This document shows, one piece after another, positions 38,571 to 49,920 of a stretch of 64,000 nucleotides of DNA. Both the position numbers and the translations under genes were made by a program. Location of the stretch: contig NZ_CP009454.1 in assembly GCF_000759475.1 (NCBI RefSeq), positions 3,534,001 through 3,598,000 of the forward strand, in the 5' to 3' direction. Numbering within the stretch: position 1 is the stretch's first letter; each line of letters starts with the position of its first letter. Under the pieces are notes generated by a model. The model was not told where the DNA came from. It worked only from the letters and a program-made list of their open reading frames with translations, and made no database searches. The stretch comes from Pantoea rwandensis. GTDB lineage: Bacteria; Pseudomonadota; Gammaproteobacteria; Enterobacterales; Enterobacteriaceae.

Positions 38571-40097
38571 ATGGCTTTAGCCTCTCTATACTCGCAGCAG
38601 CGGGTTCGCCTGCTGCTGGCTTTGATTACGGGTGCCGTTGGCACCCTTTCCTTTTCCCCTTACGATTTTTGGCCTGCCGCATTAGTTTCCCTGGCGGGAC
38701 TGCAGTTGCTGCTACTGGATCGCCGTAGCCCACAAGCCGCCGCGATTGGCTTCGTCTGGGGCTTTGGTCTGTTCGGCAGTGGCATTAATTGGGTTTACGT
38801 CAGCATCGCCACCTTCGGCGGTATGCCCGGCCCGGTTAACGTCTTCCTGGTGATATTGCTGGCCGCATATCTCGCCATCTATCCGATGCTGTTTGCGGCG
38901 GTACTTAATCGCCTGTGGCCCCGCGCGACCTTGTGGCGTCTGGTGTTAGCTGCACCGGCATTGTGGCAAATCAGCGAATTTCTGCGTGGCTGGATTCTGA
39001 CCGGATTCCCGTGGCTGCAGTTCGGCTATAGCCAGATCGACGGTCCGCTCAAAGGCCTTGCGCCGCTGGCAGGCGTCGAAACCATCACTTTCCTGTTAAT
39101 GATGATCGCCGGTCTGCTGGTGCATGCGCTTTATCATCGCACGGTGAAGAGCCTGGTGGCCGCCGCAGTATTGTTGCTGCTGCCATGGCCACTGCGCATG
39201 TTGCAATGGTATCAGCCGTTGCCGGAACGCAGCGTGGATGTGGCGATGGTACAAGGCAACATTCCACAGTCGATGAAGTGGGATCCGCAGCAGTTGTTGA
39301 ATACGTTGCGCGTGTACACCTCTTACAGCCAGCCTTATATGGGCAAAGCGCCCATCATTATCTGGCCTGAATCGGCGATTACCGACCTGGAAAGCAATCA
39401 GCAGCCGTTCCTCAAAGCGCTGGACGCAGAACTGCGCGAGCGCGGCAGCGCGTTAATTACCGGGATTGTCGATTCACGCGTTGAAGGGGATAACCGCTAC
39501 CACGATTACAACTCCGTGATTGTGCTGGGCGGCGAGCAACCTTATAGCTACCAAAGCCATAACCGTTATCAGAAAAACCATCTGGTGCCGTTCGGGGAGT
39601 TTGTGCCGCTTGAAGACTTGCTGCGTCCGCTGGCGCCGTTCTTCGATCTGCCAATGTCGTCGTTCAGCCGTGGCGCCTATGTGCAGCCGCAGTTGAAGGT
39701 GGCGGGTTATGACCTCACCAGCGCCATCTGCTACGAGATTGTGTTGGGCGAGCAGGTGCGCGCTAACTTCCGCCCTAATACCAATTTCCTGCTGACGGTG
39801 TCTAACGATGCCTGGTTCGGTCACTCCATCGGCCCATGGCAGCACTTCCAGATGGCGCGTATGCGTGCACTGGAACTGGGCCGTCCGCTGTTGCGATCCA
39901 CCAATAACGGTGTCACCGCGGTAGTGAATGCCAACGGCGAGGTTGAAAAAGAGATCCCGCAGTTCACGCGTGACGTGCTGGAAGCCAGGGTCACACCCAC
40001 CACCGGTGAAACCCCTTATGCCAAAGCAGGCATCTGGCCGGTATGGATTCTGACGTTGATCGGCATCGTCCTGGCGATTATTCGTCGCCGCCACTGA
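38571..40097 (+). CDS. lnt: apolipoprotein N-acyltransferase
   Basis: The 508-residue inner membrane enzyme has about seven N-terminal membrane helices and a periplasmic nitrilase-like domain (about 220-480). The catalytic Cys387 lies in [10 protein letters not shown], the catalytic glutamate in [10 protein letters not shown] and the lysine in [12 protein letters not shown]. It adds the third acyl chain to lipoproteins, such as LptE and RlpA encoded downstream. Confidence 0.97.
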   Translation: MALASLYSQQRVRLLLALITGAVGTLSFSPYDFWPAALVSLAGLQLLLLDRRSPQAAAIGFVWGFGLFGSGINWVYVSIATFGGMPGPVNVFLVILLAAYLAIYPMLFAAVLNRLWPRATLWRLVLAAPALWQISEFLRGWILTGFPWLQFGYSQIDGPLKGLAPLAGVETITFLLMMIAGLLVHALYHRTVKSLVAAAVLLLLPWPLRMLQWYQPLPERSVDVAMVQGNIPQSMKWDPQQLLNTLRVYTSYSQPYMGKAPIIIWPESAITDLESNQQPFLKALDAELRERGSALITGIVDSRVEGDNRYHDYNSVIVLGGEQPYSYQSHNRYQKNHLVPFGEFVPLEDLLRPLAPFFDLPMSSFSRGAYVQPQLKVAGYDLTSAICYEIVLGEQVRANFRPNTNFLLTVSNDAWFGHSIGPWQHFQMARMRALELGRPLLRSTNNGVTAVVNANGEVEKEIPQFTRDVLEARVTPTTGETPYAKAGIWPVWILTLIGIVLAIIRRRH

Positions 40098-40117
40098 CAC
40101 TCCGATCACATTCTGAC

Positions 40118-40147
40118 AGGCGAAGTGCTCACTTCGCCTTTTTTTTG
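40118..40147 (+). terminator. intrinsic terminator after lnt
   Basis: AGGCGAAGT (40118-40126) pairs with ACTTCGCCT (40131-40139) around GCTC, followed by eight Ts. Confidence 0.92.
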
Positions 40148-40536
40148 CGCTGTTTTCCGCTCCCATCGGCTACGCTTTACCAGATTCTCTGCTGGCTTTT
40201 TCGCGCATTTCACCGTGCTGGCACGATCATTGCTAATTATTTCAGTGATTTTATCAACATCAGCGTTTTGTCAGCGTAATGCCATGTTCACGCACTATTA
40301 TTTGGCACTGACACGCACCGAAACGGCGCAATGGCTTTTCATTGCCTCTTAATGGTGCGGAGCGGCTCGCAAAAAACAAACTTTTTTGTTTCATTGCGTT
40401 AACAATTCGCTATGTTAATCACTATCCTGCGCGCAGTTGCGCTAAGGGATAACTAAAAAAGCAGCACGAAATACACACAACATCACAATCTGCGCAGTTT
40501 ATGTTCTGCGCGACATCCATTCAAAGGAGTAGGAAC
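40148..40536 (+). promoter_or_regulatory. gltI upstream region
   Basis: This stretch of about 390 bp holds no convincing gene. A 22-codon frame from 40284 lacks a ribosome binding site. The ATTGCGTTAACAATTCGCTATGTTAA block around 40390-40415 is the most promoter-like part, and AAAGGAG lies before the gltI ATG. A small GCAATG/CATTGC hairpin lies near 40330-40346. Confidence 0.45.
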
Positions 40537-41430
40537 ATGCAGACACGCAAAGTGGCATTATCTCTTCTGCTGTTGGGAGCAGCAGCGGGAGCGGCCCAGG
40601 CGGAAGATCTCACCGGCACCCTGAAAAAAATTAATGATAGCGGCGTGATCGTCGTTGGGCATCGTGAGTCATCAGTTCCCTTTTCTTACTACGACAACCA
40701 GCAAAAAGTGGTTGGCTATTCACAAGACTACTCAAACGCCATCGTAGCGGCGATCAAAGCCAAACTGAACAAGCCTGATCTTCAGGTAAAAATGCTGCCG
40801 ATCACCTCTCAGAACCGTATCCCACTACTGCAGAACGGCACTTACGATTTTGAATGTGGTTCTACCACCAATAACCTGGAGCGTCAGCAGCAAGCCGCCT
40901 TCTCCGATACCGTATTTATCATCGGTACGCGTCTGCTGGTGAAGAAAGGTGGCGACATCAAAGATTTCGCGGACCTGAAAGGCAAAACCGTTGTCGTGAC
41001 CTCTGGTACCACTTCTGAAGTTCTGCTGCACAAGCTGAACGATGAGAAGAAAATGGACATGCGCATCATCAGCGCCAAAGACCATGGCGATTCTTTCCGT
41101 ACGCTGGAAACCGGTCGTGCCGTGGCCTTTATGATGGATGATGCCCTGCTGGCGGGTGAACGTGCCAAAGCGAAGAAACCAGATAACTGGGAAATTACCG
41201 GCACTCCACAGTCAAAAGAAGCTTACGGCTGCATGCTGCGTAAAGAAGACCCGCAGTTCAAACAGCTGATGGATGAAACCATCGCGAAAGCGCAGACCTC
41301 GGGTGAAGCCGCTAAGTGGTTCGACACCTGGTTCAAACAGCCGATTCCACCGAAGAATCTGAACATGAACTTTGAGCTGTCATCCGACATGCAGGCACTG
41401 TTCAAAGCACCAAACGACAAAGCACTCTGA
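40537..41430 (+). CDS. gltI: glutamate/aspartate ABC transporter substrate-binding protein
   Basis: From the ATG at 40537 (AAAGGAG upstream) this is a 297-residue protein with a cleavable signal peptide ending near AGAAQAED. The family core VVGHRESSVPFSYYDNQQKV and the FECGSTTNN binding segment are present. It delivers glutamate and aspartate in the periplasm to GltJKL. The longer frame from 40501 disrupts the signal peptide and is rejected. Confidence 0.97.
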   Translation: MQTRKVALSLLLLGAAAGAAQAEDLTGTLKKINDSGVIVVGHRESSVPFSYYDNQQKVVGYSQDYSNAIVAAIKAKLNKPDLQVKMLPITSQNRIPLLQNGTYDFECGSTTNNLERQQQAAFSDTVFIIGTRLLVKKGGDIKDFADLKGKTVVVTSGTTSEVLLHKLNDEKKMDMRIISAKDHGDSFRTLETGRAVAFMMDDALLAGERAKAKKPDNWEITGTPQSKEAYGCMLRKEDPQFKQLMDETIAKAQTSGEAAKWFDTWFKQPIPPKNLNMNFELSSDMQALFKAPNDKAL

Positions 41431-41578
41431 ATTAACAATGAAAACAAGGGCAGTTAGGCTGCCCTCTCGATTGCTGAACACGCGGTGCGGACAGACAGAC
41501 TGCAACAGGTCGTTCCCCTGAAGCAGGACGCAAGACACCGCTCAACAATCTTATGGGTAGCCTCGCTACCCTTTTTTT
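41431..41578 (+). ncRNA. sroC: candidate SroC sRNA (gltI-gltJ intergenic RNA)
   Basis: In E. coli and Salmonella the gltI-gltJ gap yields SroC, a processed RNA that sponges GcvB and ends at an internal terminator. Here the 161 bp gap holds a GGGCAG/CTGCCC hairpin near 41448-41466 and ends in a GGGTAGC/GCTACCC terminator (41555-41571) with seven Ts, 13 bp before gltJ. The layout matches; I could not verify the primary sequence. Confidence 0.6.
41555..41578 (+). terminator. internal terminator between gltI and gltJ
   Basis: GGGTAGC and GCTACCC around a CTC loop, followed by seven Ts. It would reduce gltJKL relative to gltI and form the 3' end of the SroC-like RNA. Confidence 0.88.
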
Positions 41579-41591
41579 ACCGGAGCTCGTT

Positions 41592-42332
41592 ATGGGTATC
41601 GATTGGAACTGGGGCATCTTTTTACAACAGGCCCCGTTCGGCAATACGACCTACCTCGGCTGGCTGTGGTCCGGATTTCAGGTTACCGTTGCGGTTTCCT
41701 GCTGCGCCTGGATTATCGCCTTCCTGGTAGGTTCCTTCTTTGGCATTCTGCGTACCGTGCCCAATCGACTGCTGTCGACCATTGGTACCTGCTACGTGGA
41801 ACTGTTTCGTAATATCCCGCTGATCGTCCAGTTCTTCTTCTGGTATCTGGTGGCGCCAGAACTGGTTGGCGAAAAACTGGGGATGTGGTTTAAAGCAGAA
41901 CTGGACCCCAATATTCAGTTCTTTGTTTCCTCAACCATTTGCCTCGGCTTGTTCACTGCTGCCCGTGTTTGCGAACAGGTCCGTGCCGCGATTCAATCAC
42001 TGCCACGCGGTCAGAAAAACGCAGGGTTGGCGATGGGATTGACGCTGCCGCAAACTTATCGCTACGTGCTGCTGCCTAATGCCTATCGCGTGATTGTGCC
42101 GCCGATGACCTCGGAAATGCTGAACCTGGTGAAAAACTCGGCCATCGCTTCGACCATTGGTCTGGTGGATATGGCGGCGCAGGCCGGTAAGTTGCTCGAC
42201 TACTCGGCGCACGCCTATGAATCCTTCACCGCCATTACCCTGGCTTACGTGGGTATTAACCTGGTGATCATGCTGATTATGAGTTTGGTAGAACGTAAAA
42301 TTCGCCTGCCCGGCAATCTGGGAGGCAAATAA
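41592..42332 (+). CDS. gltJ: glutamate/aspartate ABC transporter permease GltJ
   Basis: The 246-residue permease (start ATG 41592, GGAG upstream) begins [20 protein letters not shown]. It has about five membrane helices, and its ABC-interacting EAA-type loop lies in [20 protein letters not shown]. The frame start at 41553 lies in the terminator hairpin. Its stop overlaps the gltK ATG by one base. Confidence 0.96.
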   Translation: MGIDWNWGIFLQQAPFGNTTYLGWLWSGFQVTVAVSCCAWIIAFLVGSFFGILRTVPNRLLSTIGTCYVELFRNIPLIVQFFFWYLVAPELVGEKLGMWFKAELDPNIQFFVSSTICLGLFTAARVCEQVRAAIQSLPRGQKNAGLAMGLTLPQTYRYVLLPNAYRVIVPPMTSEMLNLVKNSAIASTIGLVDMAAQAGKLLDYSAHAYESFTAITLAYVGINLVIMLIMSLVERKIRLPGNLGGK

Positions 42333-43009
42333 TGTACGATTTTGACTGGAGTTCGATTCCTCCCAGCCTGCCCTATTTGTGGAATGGCTTGATCATCACC
42401 TTCAAGATTACCGCCGTCGCCGTGGTGTTCGGCATTATCTGGGGCACGATTCTGGCCGTGATGCGTCTGTCGCCGTTCGCGCCGATTCGCTGGTTCGCTA
42501 AGCTGTACGTCAACCTGTTCCGCTCCGTGCCGCTGGTGATGGTGCTGCTGTGGTTCTATCTGGTGGTGCCTGCATTACTGCAACAGGTATTGGGACTTTC
42601 CCCCAAAACTGACATTCGCCTGATTTCCGCCATGATCGCTTTTGCACTGTTTGAAGCGGCCTACTATTCGGAAATCATCCGTGCGGGTATCCAGAGCATC
42701 TCACGCGGACAGTCGAATGCTGCGCTGGCGTTGGGTATGACGCACTGGCAATCAATGAAATTGATCATCCTGCCGCAGGCGTTCCGCGCCATGGTGCCAC
42801 TGCTGCTGACGCAGGGCATTGTGTTGTTCCAGGATACGTCGCTAGTGTATGTGTTAAGCCTGGCTGACTTCTTCCGTACCGCTTCGACGATTGGCGAACG
42901 TGACGGTACCCAGGTTGAAATGGTTCTGTTTGCCGGTCTGGTCTATTTTGTGATCAGCCTGAGCGCTTCGCTGTTGGTTAGCTATCTGAAAAGAAAGAGG
43001 ACGGTTTAA
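42332..43009 (+). CDS. gltK: glutamate/aspartate ABC transporter permease GltK
   Basis: The 225-residue permease begins [20 protein letters not shown] and has five predicted membrane helices. The cytoplasmic coupling loop is [20 protein letters not shown]. It forms a heteromeric channel with GltJ, is coupled to gltJ by TAATG, and abuts gltL. Confidence 0.97.
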   Translation: MYDFDWSSIPPSLPYLWNGLIITFKITAVAVVFGIIWGTILAVMRLSPFAPIRWFAKLYVNLFRSVPLVMVLLWFYLVVPALLQQVLGLSPKTDIRLISAMIAFALFEAAYYSEIIRAGIQSISRGQSNAALALGMTHWQSMKLIILPQAFRAMVPLLLTQGIVLFQDTSLVYVLSLADFFRTASTIGERDGTQVEMVLFAGLVYFVISLSASLLVSYLKRKRTV

Positions 43010-43735
43010 ATGATTAGCCTGAAAAATGTTTCTAAGTGGTATGGTCACTTTCAGGTGCTGACCAACTGCTCCACCGAAGTGAAAAAAGGTGAAGTAGTGG
43101 TGGTCTGTGGACCGTCCGGCTCAGGTAAGTCAACCTTGATTAAAACGGTGAATGGTCTGGAACCGGTGCAGGAAGGCAGCATTCAGGTTAACGGTACCGA
43201 AGTGAACAACAAGAAAACCAACCTGGCGCAACTGCGCAGCAAGGTCGGTATGGTGTTCCAGCACTTCGAACTGTTCCCGCACCTCAGCATTGTCGATAAC
43301 CTGGTGCTGGCGCAGGTCAAAGTGTTAAAGCGTGATAAAGCCGCTGCGCGTGAGAAGGGTCTCAAGCTGCTGACGCGTGTTGGTCTGGCTGCGCATGCGG
43401 AGAAGTTCCCTGGACAGCTCTCGGGCGGCCAGCAACAGCGTGTGGCGATTGCCCGTGCGCTGTGTATGGACCCCATCGCGATGCTGTTTGACGAACCGAC
43501 ATCTGCGCTCGACCCAGAGATGATCAACGAAGTGCTGGACGTCATGGTGGAGTTGGCGAACGAAGGCATGACCATGATGGTGGTGACGCACGAGATGGGC
43601 TTTGCGCGCAAAGTGGCCAATCGCGTGATCTTTATGGATGAAGGGAAAATTGTCGAAGACACTAACAAAGATGACTTCTTTAATAACCCGCAGTCCGACC
43701 GCGCAAAAGACTTCCTCGCGAAGATCCTGCATTAA
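43010..43735 (+). CDS. gltL: glutamate/aspartate ABC transporter ATP-binding protein
   Basis: The 241-residue ATPase carries Walker [10 protein letters not shown] near residue 37, the signature [15 protein letters not shown] near residue 134, Walker [14 protein letters not shown] and the switch histidine in VVTHEMG. It drives GltIJK transport and ends the operon. Confidence 0.97.
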   Translation: MISLKNVSKWYGHFQVLTNCSTEVKKGEVVVVCGPSGSGKSTLIKTVNGLEPVQEGSIQVNGTEVNNKKTNLAQLRSKVGMVFQHFELFPHLSIVDNLVLAQVKVLKRDKAAAREKGLKLLTRVGLAAHAEKFPGQLSGGQQQRVAIARALCMDPIAMLFDEPTSALDPEMINEVLDVMVELANEGMTMMVVTHEMGFARKVANRVIFMDEGKIVEDTNKDDFFNNPQSDRAKDFLAKILH

Positions 43736-43747
43736 TTAGCGCCATCC

Positions 43748-43798
43748 ATCGCGCCGCTGCATGGCTGTGATTTCCCATCACGCACGCAGCGGCGCGAT
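43748..43798. other. 13-bp stem-loop between gltL and ybeL
   Basis: ATCGCGCCGCTGC (43748-43760) pairs perfectly with GCAGCGGCGCGAT (43786-43798), with a second GTGAT/ATCAC stem inside. It lies between convergent genes and probably terminates or stabilises both transcripts, although a U-run is lacking. Confidence 0.65.
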
Positions 43799-43820
43799 TC
43801 ATCTTAGGGTTTTCTGCTCA

Positions 43821-44303
43821 TTAAGGTTCAAAAGGCTGACGCTGGAAATGATCGTGCCCACACTCCGGGCAGCGCGTTAAGCTCTCCGGTGTATAGATCG
43901 CCCGGGTAAAACCGCACTTCTCACACACCAGGTTGCCCAATCCCACCACTTCACCGCTTTGATAAACACCGTGATGTCGTAGATCCTGAAACACCTCGCG
44001 CCACTCTAACTGGCTTTTGTCAGTGATATCCGCCAGTTCTTTCCACACGCTCTCGCGAATCACGCGCAAAAATACGGAGTCACCGAGCACATCTGAAGAT
44101 TCCTGATAGCTGAGCGCGAACTCATGTAGATCGCGCCTGACTGCCCGCATCACCTCATTCACTTCAGAAGAGGTCAGCGTCTTTTTCGCTAATAAATCCT
44201 GCCGTGCCTCAGCAACCAGGGCATCAACATCACGCTCGCCCTGCTCCAGCCGCTGGGTTAATGCCGCTATCGTTGCACGATACTCCTGCGCCACGTTATT
44301 CAT
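43821..44303 (-). CDS. ybeL: YbeL family zinc-ribbon protein (DUF1451)
   Basis: The 160-residue protein has a helical N-terminal half and a C-terminal zinc ribbon with LVCEKCGFTR and RCPECGHDHFQR. It is highly similar to E. coli YbeL, whose role is unknown. It has its own promoter region and is convergent to gltL. Confidence 0.95.
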   Translation of the reverse strand: MNNVAQEYRATIAALTQRLEQGERDVDALVAEARQDLLAKKTLTSSEVNEVMRAVRRDLHEFALSYQESSDVLGDSVFLRVIRESVWKELADITDKSQLEWREVFQDLRHHGVYQSGEVVGLGNLVCEKCGFTRAIYTPESLTRCPECGHDHFQRQPFEP

Positions 44304-44646
44304 TTTGTTCTCCTTTCCGCGGGAATAGCTGATAGTAAGTTTAGCTGTTCTGTCATATTTGCCGTGACGAAAGCGGAGTAAATCGCAAAAGGGTGAAAGC
44401 GGCGGCGCAATGAGTAGAAATCCGCTCTGCCGGGGCGTGAAATGTTGTTGAGGAAGAGCCTTATGGGTATGCTATGCGGATCTAAATGTATGCGAACCCG
44501 TCATACTTCAAGTCGCAGGTGCGTTGGCTGCACGTGTTCACGCCATCGCTTACTTCGTTAAGCGCGAGTGTATTCACACCTTTGCCGCCTTCCTGTGACG
44601 CGAACTATTCAGGGTTAACGATTTTCATAAAGGACCACAGGCAGCC
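44304..44646 (+). other. ybeL-leuS gap containing a degenerate ERIC element
   Basis: This 343 bp gap holds the divergent ybeL and leuS promoters and a diverged ERIC copy. A 63-codon reading of 44486-44677 is a translation of that repeat. I could not place promoter boxes with confidence. Confidence 0.5.
44495..44617. repeat. diverged ERIC (IRU) repeat in the leuS upstream region
   Basis: Reading plus strand, CCCGTCATACTTCAAG, GCAGGTGCGTTGGCTGCAC, a CGCTTAC...GTAAGCG centre, ATTCACACCTTTGCCGCCTTCCTG and a terminal CAGGGTTA follow the reverse-orientation ERIC consensus with several changes. It ends about 30 bp before the leuS start and so is probably within the leuS leader mRNA. Confidence 0.85.
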
Positions 44647-47229
44647 ATGCAAGAGCAATACCGCCCGGAAGAGATAGAATCCCGCGTCCAACAGCACTGG
44701 GACGAAAACGAAACCTTTAAAGTGACCGAGCAGGAAGGCAAAGAGAAATACTACTGCCTTTCTATGCTGCCCTATCCTTCTGGCCGCCTACACATGGGCC
44801 ACGTGCGTAACTACACCATCGGCGATGTGATTGCGCGCTATCAGCGCATGCTGGGTAAAAATGTCCTGCAGCCGATTGGCTGGGATGCATTTGGTCTGCC
44901 AGCCGAAGGCGCTGCGGTAAAAAACAACACCGCGCCCGCACCATGGACTTATGACAACATCGAATACATGAAGAACCAGCTCAAACTGCTGGGCTTTGGC
45001 TATGACTGGAGCCGTGAATTGGCGACCTGCCAGCCAGAGTACTATCGCTGGGAACAGTGGTTCTTCACCAAGCTGTATGAAAAAGGCATGGTCTACAAAA
45101 AGACCTCAGCGGTGAACTGGTGCCCACATGACCAAACCGTGCTGGCTAACGAACAGGTTATCGACGGCTGCTGCTGGCGCTGTGACACCAAAGTTGAGCG
45201 CAAAGAGATCCCTCAGTGGTTCGTGAAAATCACCGCTTACGCGGAAGAGCTGCTCAACGATCTGGATAAGCTGGAAGACTGGCCTGAAACGGTCAAGACC
45301 ATGCAGCGTAACTGGATTGGTCGTTCTGAAGGCGTGGAAATCACTTTCGATGTGGCGTACAGCGAAGAGAAATTAACGGTTTACACCACACGTCCGGACA
45401 CCTTCCTCGGTGCGACCTACGTTGCGGTGGCAGCCGGTCACCCACTGGCGCGCCAGGCTGCGGCCAGCAACCCTGCGTTGTCTGATTTTATCGCCGAGTG
45501 CAGCACCACAAAAGTGGCTGAAGCGGATATGGCGACGATGGAGAAGAAAGGCATGGCCACCGGCCTGTTTGCTATCCATCCGCTGACGGGCGAAGAGATC
45601 CCGGTCTGGGTTGCTAACTTTGTCCTGATGGAATACGGCACCGGCGCAGTCATGGCAGTTCCAGGGCATGACCAGCGTGACTGGGAGTTCGCCACCAAGT
45701 ACAACCTGAACATCAAGCCAGTGATCCTGAATCTGGATGGTTCAACGCCTGACCTGAGCGAAGCGGCGATGACCGATAAAGGCGCGCTGTTCAACTCGGG
45801 TGAGTTCAACGGTCTGGATCATCAGGCAGGCTTCAACGCCATTGCTGATGCATTGGCGGCGAAAGGCGTTGGCGTGCGTAAAGTCAACTATCGTCTGCGC
45901 GACTGGGGTGTGTCCCGTCAGCGTTACTGGGGTGCGCCAATCCCAATGGTGACACTGGAAGACGGCACGGTGATGCCAACGCCAGAAGATCAGCTGCCAG
46001 TGATTCTGCCAGAAGATGTGGTGATGGACGGTATCACCAGCCCGATCAAAGCCGATCCTGAGTGGGCGAAAACCACGGTTAACGGCCAGCCAGCGCTGCG
46101 CGAAACCGATACCTTTGACACCTTTATGGAGTCATCCTGGTATTACGCGCGTTACACCTGTGCCAACTACAACGAAGGCATGCTGGATCCTGCCGCCGCG
46201 AACTACTGGCTGCCAGTGGATCAGTATGTCGGTGGTATCGAACACGCCATCATGCACCTGATGTACTTCCGCTTCTACCACAAGCTGCTGCGTGACGCGG
46301 GCCTGGTGAACTCTGATGAGCCAGCCAAACGTCTGCTGTGTCAGGGCATGGTACTGGCCGATGCGTTCTATTACACCGGCGCGAGCGGCGAGCGTAACTG
46401 GGTTTCTCCGGTTGATGTTAGCGTTGAGCGCGATGAAAAAGGTCGTATTGTTAAGGCTGTCGACAACGCAGGCCGCGAAGTGGTTTATGCCGGCATGAGC
46501 AAGATGTCCAAGTCGAAAAACAACGGCATCGATCCACAGCTGATGGTTGAACGTTACGGTGCCGATACCGTGCGTTTGTTCATGATGTTTGCTTCACCAG
46601 CAGAAATGACGCTGGAATGGCAGGAATCTGGTGTCGAAGGTGCGAACCGCTTCCTGAAGCGCGTGTGGAAACTGGCCTACGAACACGTGGCGAAGGGTGC
46701 CACCGTGGCGCTGGACCTCAATGCACTGAACGACGATCAGAAAGCGCTGCGTCGCGATCTGCACAAAACCATCGCCAAGGTGGCCGATGACGTGGGTCGT
46801 CGCCAGACGTTCAACACTGCTATCGCTGCCATCATGGAGTTGATGAACAAGCTGACTCGTGCCCCGCAGGAAAGCGAGCAGGATCGCGCACTGATGCAGG
46901 AAGCGCTGGTGGCGGTCGTTCGTCTGCTCTATCCGTTCACGCCGCACGCCAGCTATGTGCTGTGGCAGGCGCTGGGTGGAGAAGGTAACGTAGATGAAGC
47001 CAGCTGGCCGGTTGCGGATGAATCCGCGATGGTAGAAGATTCACTGCTGGTCGTTGTACAGGTGAATGGCAAAGTGCGCGGCAAGATTACCGTTGCGCCG
47101 GATGCTACGCAGGAGCAGGTTCAGGCGCGTGCTGCGCAGGAGCACATTGTGGCGAAATATCTGGAAGGCGTCACACTTCGTAAAGTGATTTATGTCCCTG
47201 GCAAACTGCTTAACCTGGTCGTAGGTTAA
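44647..47229 (+). CDS. leuS: leucyl-tRNA synthetase
   Basis: The 860-residue enzyme is full length. HIGH motif: [13 protein letters not shown] near residue 41. CP1 editing domain: [16 protein letters not shown] near residue 246 and [30 protein letters not shown] near residue 618. It charges tRNA-Leu, for example the leuW copy in this window. It begins the long plus-strand run leuS-lptE-holA-nadD. Confidence 0.98.
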   Translation: MQEQYRPEEIESRVQQHWDENETFKVTEQEGKEKYYCLSMLPYPSGRLHMGHVRNYTIGDVIARYQRMLGKNVLQPIGWDAFGLPAEGAAVKNNTAPAPWTYDNIEYMKNQLKLLGFGYDWSRELATCQPEYYRWEQWFFTKLYEKGMVYKKTSAVNWCPHDQTVLANEQVIDGCCWRCDTKVERKEIPQWFVKITAYAEELLNDLDKLEDWPETVKTMQRNWIGRSEGVEITFDVAYSEEKLTVYTTRPDTFLGATYVAVAAGHPLARQAAASNPALSDFIAECSTTKVAEADMATMEKKGMATGLFAIHPLTGEEIPVWVANFVLMEYGTGAVMAVPGHDQRDWEFATKYNLNIKPVILNLDGSTPDLSEAAMTDKGALFNSGEFNGLDHQAGFNAIADALAAKGVGVRKVNYRLRDWGVSRQRYWGAPIPMVTLEDGTVMPTPEDQLPVILPEDVVMDGITSPIKADPEWAKTTVNGQPALRETDTFDTFMESSWYYARYTCANYNEGMLDPAAANYWLPVDQYVGGIEHAIMHLMYFRFYHKLLRDAGLVNSDEPAKRLLCQGMVLADAFYYTGASGERNWVSPVDVSVERDEKGRIVKAVDNAGREVVYAGMSKMSKSKNNGIDPQLMVERYGADTVRLFMMFASPAEMTLEWQESGVEGANRFLKRVWKLAYEHVAKGATVALDLNALNDDQKALRRDLHKTIAKVADDVGRRQTFNTAIAAIMELMNKLTRAPQESEQDRALMQEALVAVVRLLYPFTPHASYVLWQALGGEGNVDEASWPVADESAMVEDSLLVVVQVNGKVRGKITVAPDATQEQVQARAAQEHIVAKYLEGVTLRKVIYVPGKLLNLVVG

Positions 47230-47243
47230 GTTCAGGAGGAACT

Positions 47244-47843
47244 GTGCGACAACTGATTATCAGGCTGTTTGTCCTGCTTGCGGTGATGATCACCGCAGGC
47301 TGTGGTTTTCACCCGCGCGGCACCACCATGGTGCCGAACGAGATGAAAACGCTGATCGTCCAGAGTGGCGACCCGTATGGCCCAATGGCGCGCACCGTGC
47401 GCCAACAGCTGCGTATCAACGATGTCACCATTGTTGATGACAGCAAACAGGCCAGTGCCAAATACCCGACTCTGCGCTTAGGCGCAGAGGTGCAGGGACG
47501 TGATACCGCGTCAGTGTTTATCAGCGGCACCACTGCTGAGTATTCACTAGTGATGACAGTGACCGCGCAGGTTCTGATCCCGGGCAAAGGCATCTACCCG
47601 ATCAGCACCACCGTGTACCGTTCTTTCTTCGACAACCCGAATGCCGCACTGGCGAAGGATGCCGAGCAAGACATGATCGTGCAGGAGATGCGTCAGCGTG
47701 CCGCCGAGCAACTGGTGCGTAAACTGTTAACGGTTCATGCCGCGCAGGAAAGCAACAAAGACACGTTGCCACAGCCGGAGGTCATCGCACCAGGTGAGAA
47801 TTCACCAGAAGTGTCCTCTTCGTCAGCAACCAGTCTGCAATGA
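47244..47843 (+). CDS. lptE: LPS assembly lipoprotein LptE
   Basis: The GTG start at 47244, with AGGAGG 5 nt upstream, gives a 199-residue lipoprotein with lipobox ITAGC and lipidated Cys20. [20 protein letters not shown] follows. LptE plugs and assembles the LptD outer membrane translocon for LPS. The C-terminal tail ([20 protein letters not shown]) is low complexity. Its stop overlaps holA (ATGA). Confidence 0.97.
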   Translation: MRQLIIRLFVLLAVMITAGCGFHPRGTTMVPNEMKTLIVQSGDPYGPMARTVRQQLRINDVTIVDDSKQASAKYPTLRLGAEVQGRDTASVFISGTTAEYSLVMTVTAQVLIPGKGIYPISTTVYRSFFDNPNAALAKDAEQDMIVQEMRQRAAEQLVRKLLTVHAAQESNKDTLPQPEVIAPGENSPEVSSSSATSLQ

Positions 47844-48871
47844 TCAGGATTTATCCTGAACAACTGAGCGCGCAGCTTCGTGAGGGGCTGCGCGCCTGTT
47901 ATTTTCTGACCGGCAATGAACCGCTGCTGATTCAGGAAAGTGCCGACGCCATTCGCGCGGCCTCCTCTTCTCAAGGCTTTGAAGAACACTTCAGTGTCAC
48001 TCTTGATGCGCAAACCGACTGGGATGCGATCTTTGCCAGCTGTCAGGCACTCAGCCTGTTCACACAACGCCAGACCTTAACGCTGCAACTGCCAGAAAAC
48101 GGTGCCAATGCAGCGATGGCCGAGCAACTGGTCAAACTCGCCAGCCTGCTGCACAGCGATATCCTGCTGGTGCTGCGCATGGCAAAACTGACCAAAGCGC
48201 AGGAAAACAGCGCCTGGTTTAAAGCGCTGAGCGCCCATGCCGTGCTGGTTCCCTGTCAGACGCCCGAACAAGCGCAGCTGCCGCGCTGGGTCGCGAGCCG
48301 CGCCAAAGCCATGAAGCTGAGTGTTGATGACGCGGCGATTCAACTGCTGTGCTACTGCTATGAAGGCAACCTGCTGGCGCTGGCGCAGGCGCTGGAGCGC
48401 TTGTCACTGCTGTGGCCGGATGGCAAGCTCACTCTGCCCCGGGTAGAGGACGCGGTGAATGACGCAGCACACTTCACCCCATTCCACTGGGTGGATGCCC
48501 TGCTGGCGGGAAAAAGCAAACGTGCCCTGCATATTCTGCATCAGCTGGAAAAAGAGGATGCTGAAGGGGTGATTTTGCTGCGTTCTTTGCAACGTGATTT
48601 ATTGACGCTGCTGCATTTGCAACGCAATCAGGGTAAACAGGGTCTGCGAGCGCTGATGGATCAACAACGCATCTGGCAGAACCGCCGCGCGCTGTTTACC
48701 GATGCGCTGCAACGCCTTGATGCACGTCGTCTGCAACGCGCTGTGCATCTGCTCGCCGAACTGGAGCTGACCATGAAGCAGGATTACGGTCAAAACCTCT
48801 GGCCGCAGCTTGAAACCTTGTCGCTGCTGCTGTGTCACCGCGATTTTCCCCTAAGCTTTACAGATGTCTAA
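47840..48871 (+). CDS. holA: DNA polymerase III delta subunit
   Basis: The 343-residue protein matches HolA, with [20 protein letters not shown] near residue 20 and [19 protein letters not shown] near residue 177. Delta opens the beta clamp within the clamp loader. It overlaps lptE by 4 bp and nadD by 8 bp. Confidence 0.97.
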   Translation: MIRIYPEQLSAQLREGLRACYFLTGNEPLLIQESADAIRAASSSQGFEEHFSVTLDAQTDWDAIFASCQALSLFTQRQTLTLQLPENGANAAMAEQLVKLASLLHSDILLVLRMAKLTKAQENSAWFKALSAHAVLVPCQTPEQAQLPRWVASRAKAMKLSVDDAAIQLLCYCYEGNLLALAQALERLSLLWPDGKLTLPRVEDAVNDAAHFTPFHWVDALLAGKSKRALHILHQLEKEDAEGVILLRSLQRDLLTLLHLQRNQGKQGLRALMDQQRIWQNRRALFTDALQRLDARRLQRAVHLLAELELTMKQDYGQNLWPQLETLSLLLCHRDFPLSFTDV

Positions 48872-49508
48872 ACTTTACGCGCTGTTTGGCGGCACCTTCG
48901 ATCCTATCCACTTTGGCCACCTGCGCCCGGTGGAAGCGCTGGCACAACAGGTAGGGCTCAAAAAGGTCACGCTGCTGCCCAACAACGTGCCACCGCATCG
49001 GCCACAGCCTGAAGCCAGTGCCCGGCAGCGCGTGGAAATGCTGCGCTGCGCGATTGCGACCCGCCCCCTGTTTGATATTGATACGCGCGAGCTGGAACGG
49101 GATACGCCGTCATGGACGGTCGCAACGCTTGAAGCACTCCGTGCGGAACGCGGCGCAGAACAGCCCCTCGGGTTTATCATCGGACAAGATTCTCTGCTAA
49201 CGTTAGCCAAATGGCATCGCTGGCAGGATCTCCTCTCTCTGTGCCATCTGTTGGTGTGCCAGCGACCGGGCTATGCGACGCAGATGGAAACTTCTGAGAT
49301 GCAGCAGTGGCTGGATGCGCATCGTGCACAGCACGCAGAACAGTTGCATCATGCACCGGCAGGCCGTATCTGGCTGGCTGATACGCCGCTGTTCGACATC
49401 TCCGCCACGGAAATACGCCAGCGTCGTCACCTGGGTCAATCTTGCACCGATCTGCTGCCCGATGCGATTATCGACTACATCGATCGCGCTGGCTTATATC
49501 GCGGTTGA
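48864..49508 (+). CDS. nadD: nicotinate-nucleotide adenylyltransferase
   Basis: The 214-residue protein carries the nucleotidyltransferase motif [15 protein letters not shown] at the N terminus and [15 protein letters not shown] near residue 177. It adenylates nicotinate mononucleotide in NAD synthesis. In E. coli cobC follows; here the next gene is rsfS after a 91 bp gap. Confidence 0.97.
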   Translation: MSKLYALFGGTFDPIHFGHLRPVEALAQQVGLKKVTLLPNNVPPHRPQPEASARQRVEMLRCAIATRPLFDIDTRELERDTPSWTVATLEALRAERGAEQPLGFIIGQDSLLTLAKWHRWQDLLSLCHLLVCQRPGYATQMETSEMQQWLDAHRAQHAEQLHHAPAGRIWLADTPLFDISATEIRQRRHLGQSCTDLLPDAIIDYIDRAGLYRG

Positions 49509-49599
49509 TCGTTGCGTGCTATACTGCGCCGCTTCATTTTAGGCTATGTTTTCCGGGCATTCAGCCTTCTCGTAATCACCTGTTTTTAAGGGGAACCTT

Positions 49600-49917
49600 T
49601 TGCAAGGTAAAGCACTCCAAGATTTCGTTATTGATAAGATTGACGATATTAAAGGCCAGGACATCATTGCTGTGGATGTTCAGGGCAAATCGAGCATCAC
49701 CGATTGCATGATCATCTGCACCGGCACGTCGACGCGTCATGTGGTTTCGATCGCCGATCACGTGGTTCAGGAATCCCGTGCCGCGGGTTTAAAACCGCTG
49801 GGCGTGGACGGTAAAGCTGCCGCTGATTGGGTCGTCGTTGATCTTGGCGAAGTGATCGTACACGTGATGCAGGAAGAGAGCCGCCAGCTGTATGAGCTGG
49901 AAAAGCTCTGGAGCTAA
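49600..49917 (+). CDS. rsfS: ribosome silencing factor RsfS
   Basis: The TTG start at 49600, preceded by AGGGGA, gives 105 residues nearly identical to E. coli RsfS ([20 protein letters not shown]). RsfS binds ribosomal protein L14 and blocks subunit joining under nutrient limitation. It is 3 bp before rlmH. Confidence 0.96.
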   Translation: MQGKALQDFVIDKIDDIKGQDIIAVDVQGKSSITDCMIICTGTSTRHVVSIADHVVQESRAAGLKPLGVDGKAAADWVVVDLGEVIVHVMQEESRQLYELEKLWS

Positions 49918-49920
49918 GCC

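Noticed and set aside
44486..44677. 63-codon ORF upstream of leuS
   Set aside because: It is a translation of the diverged ERIC repeat and runs into the leuS start.
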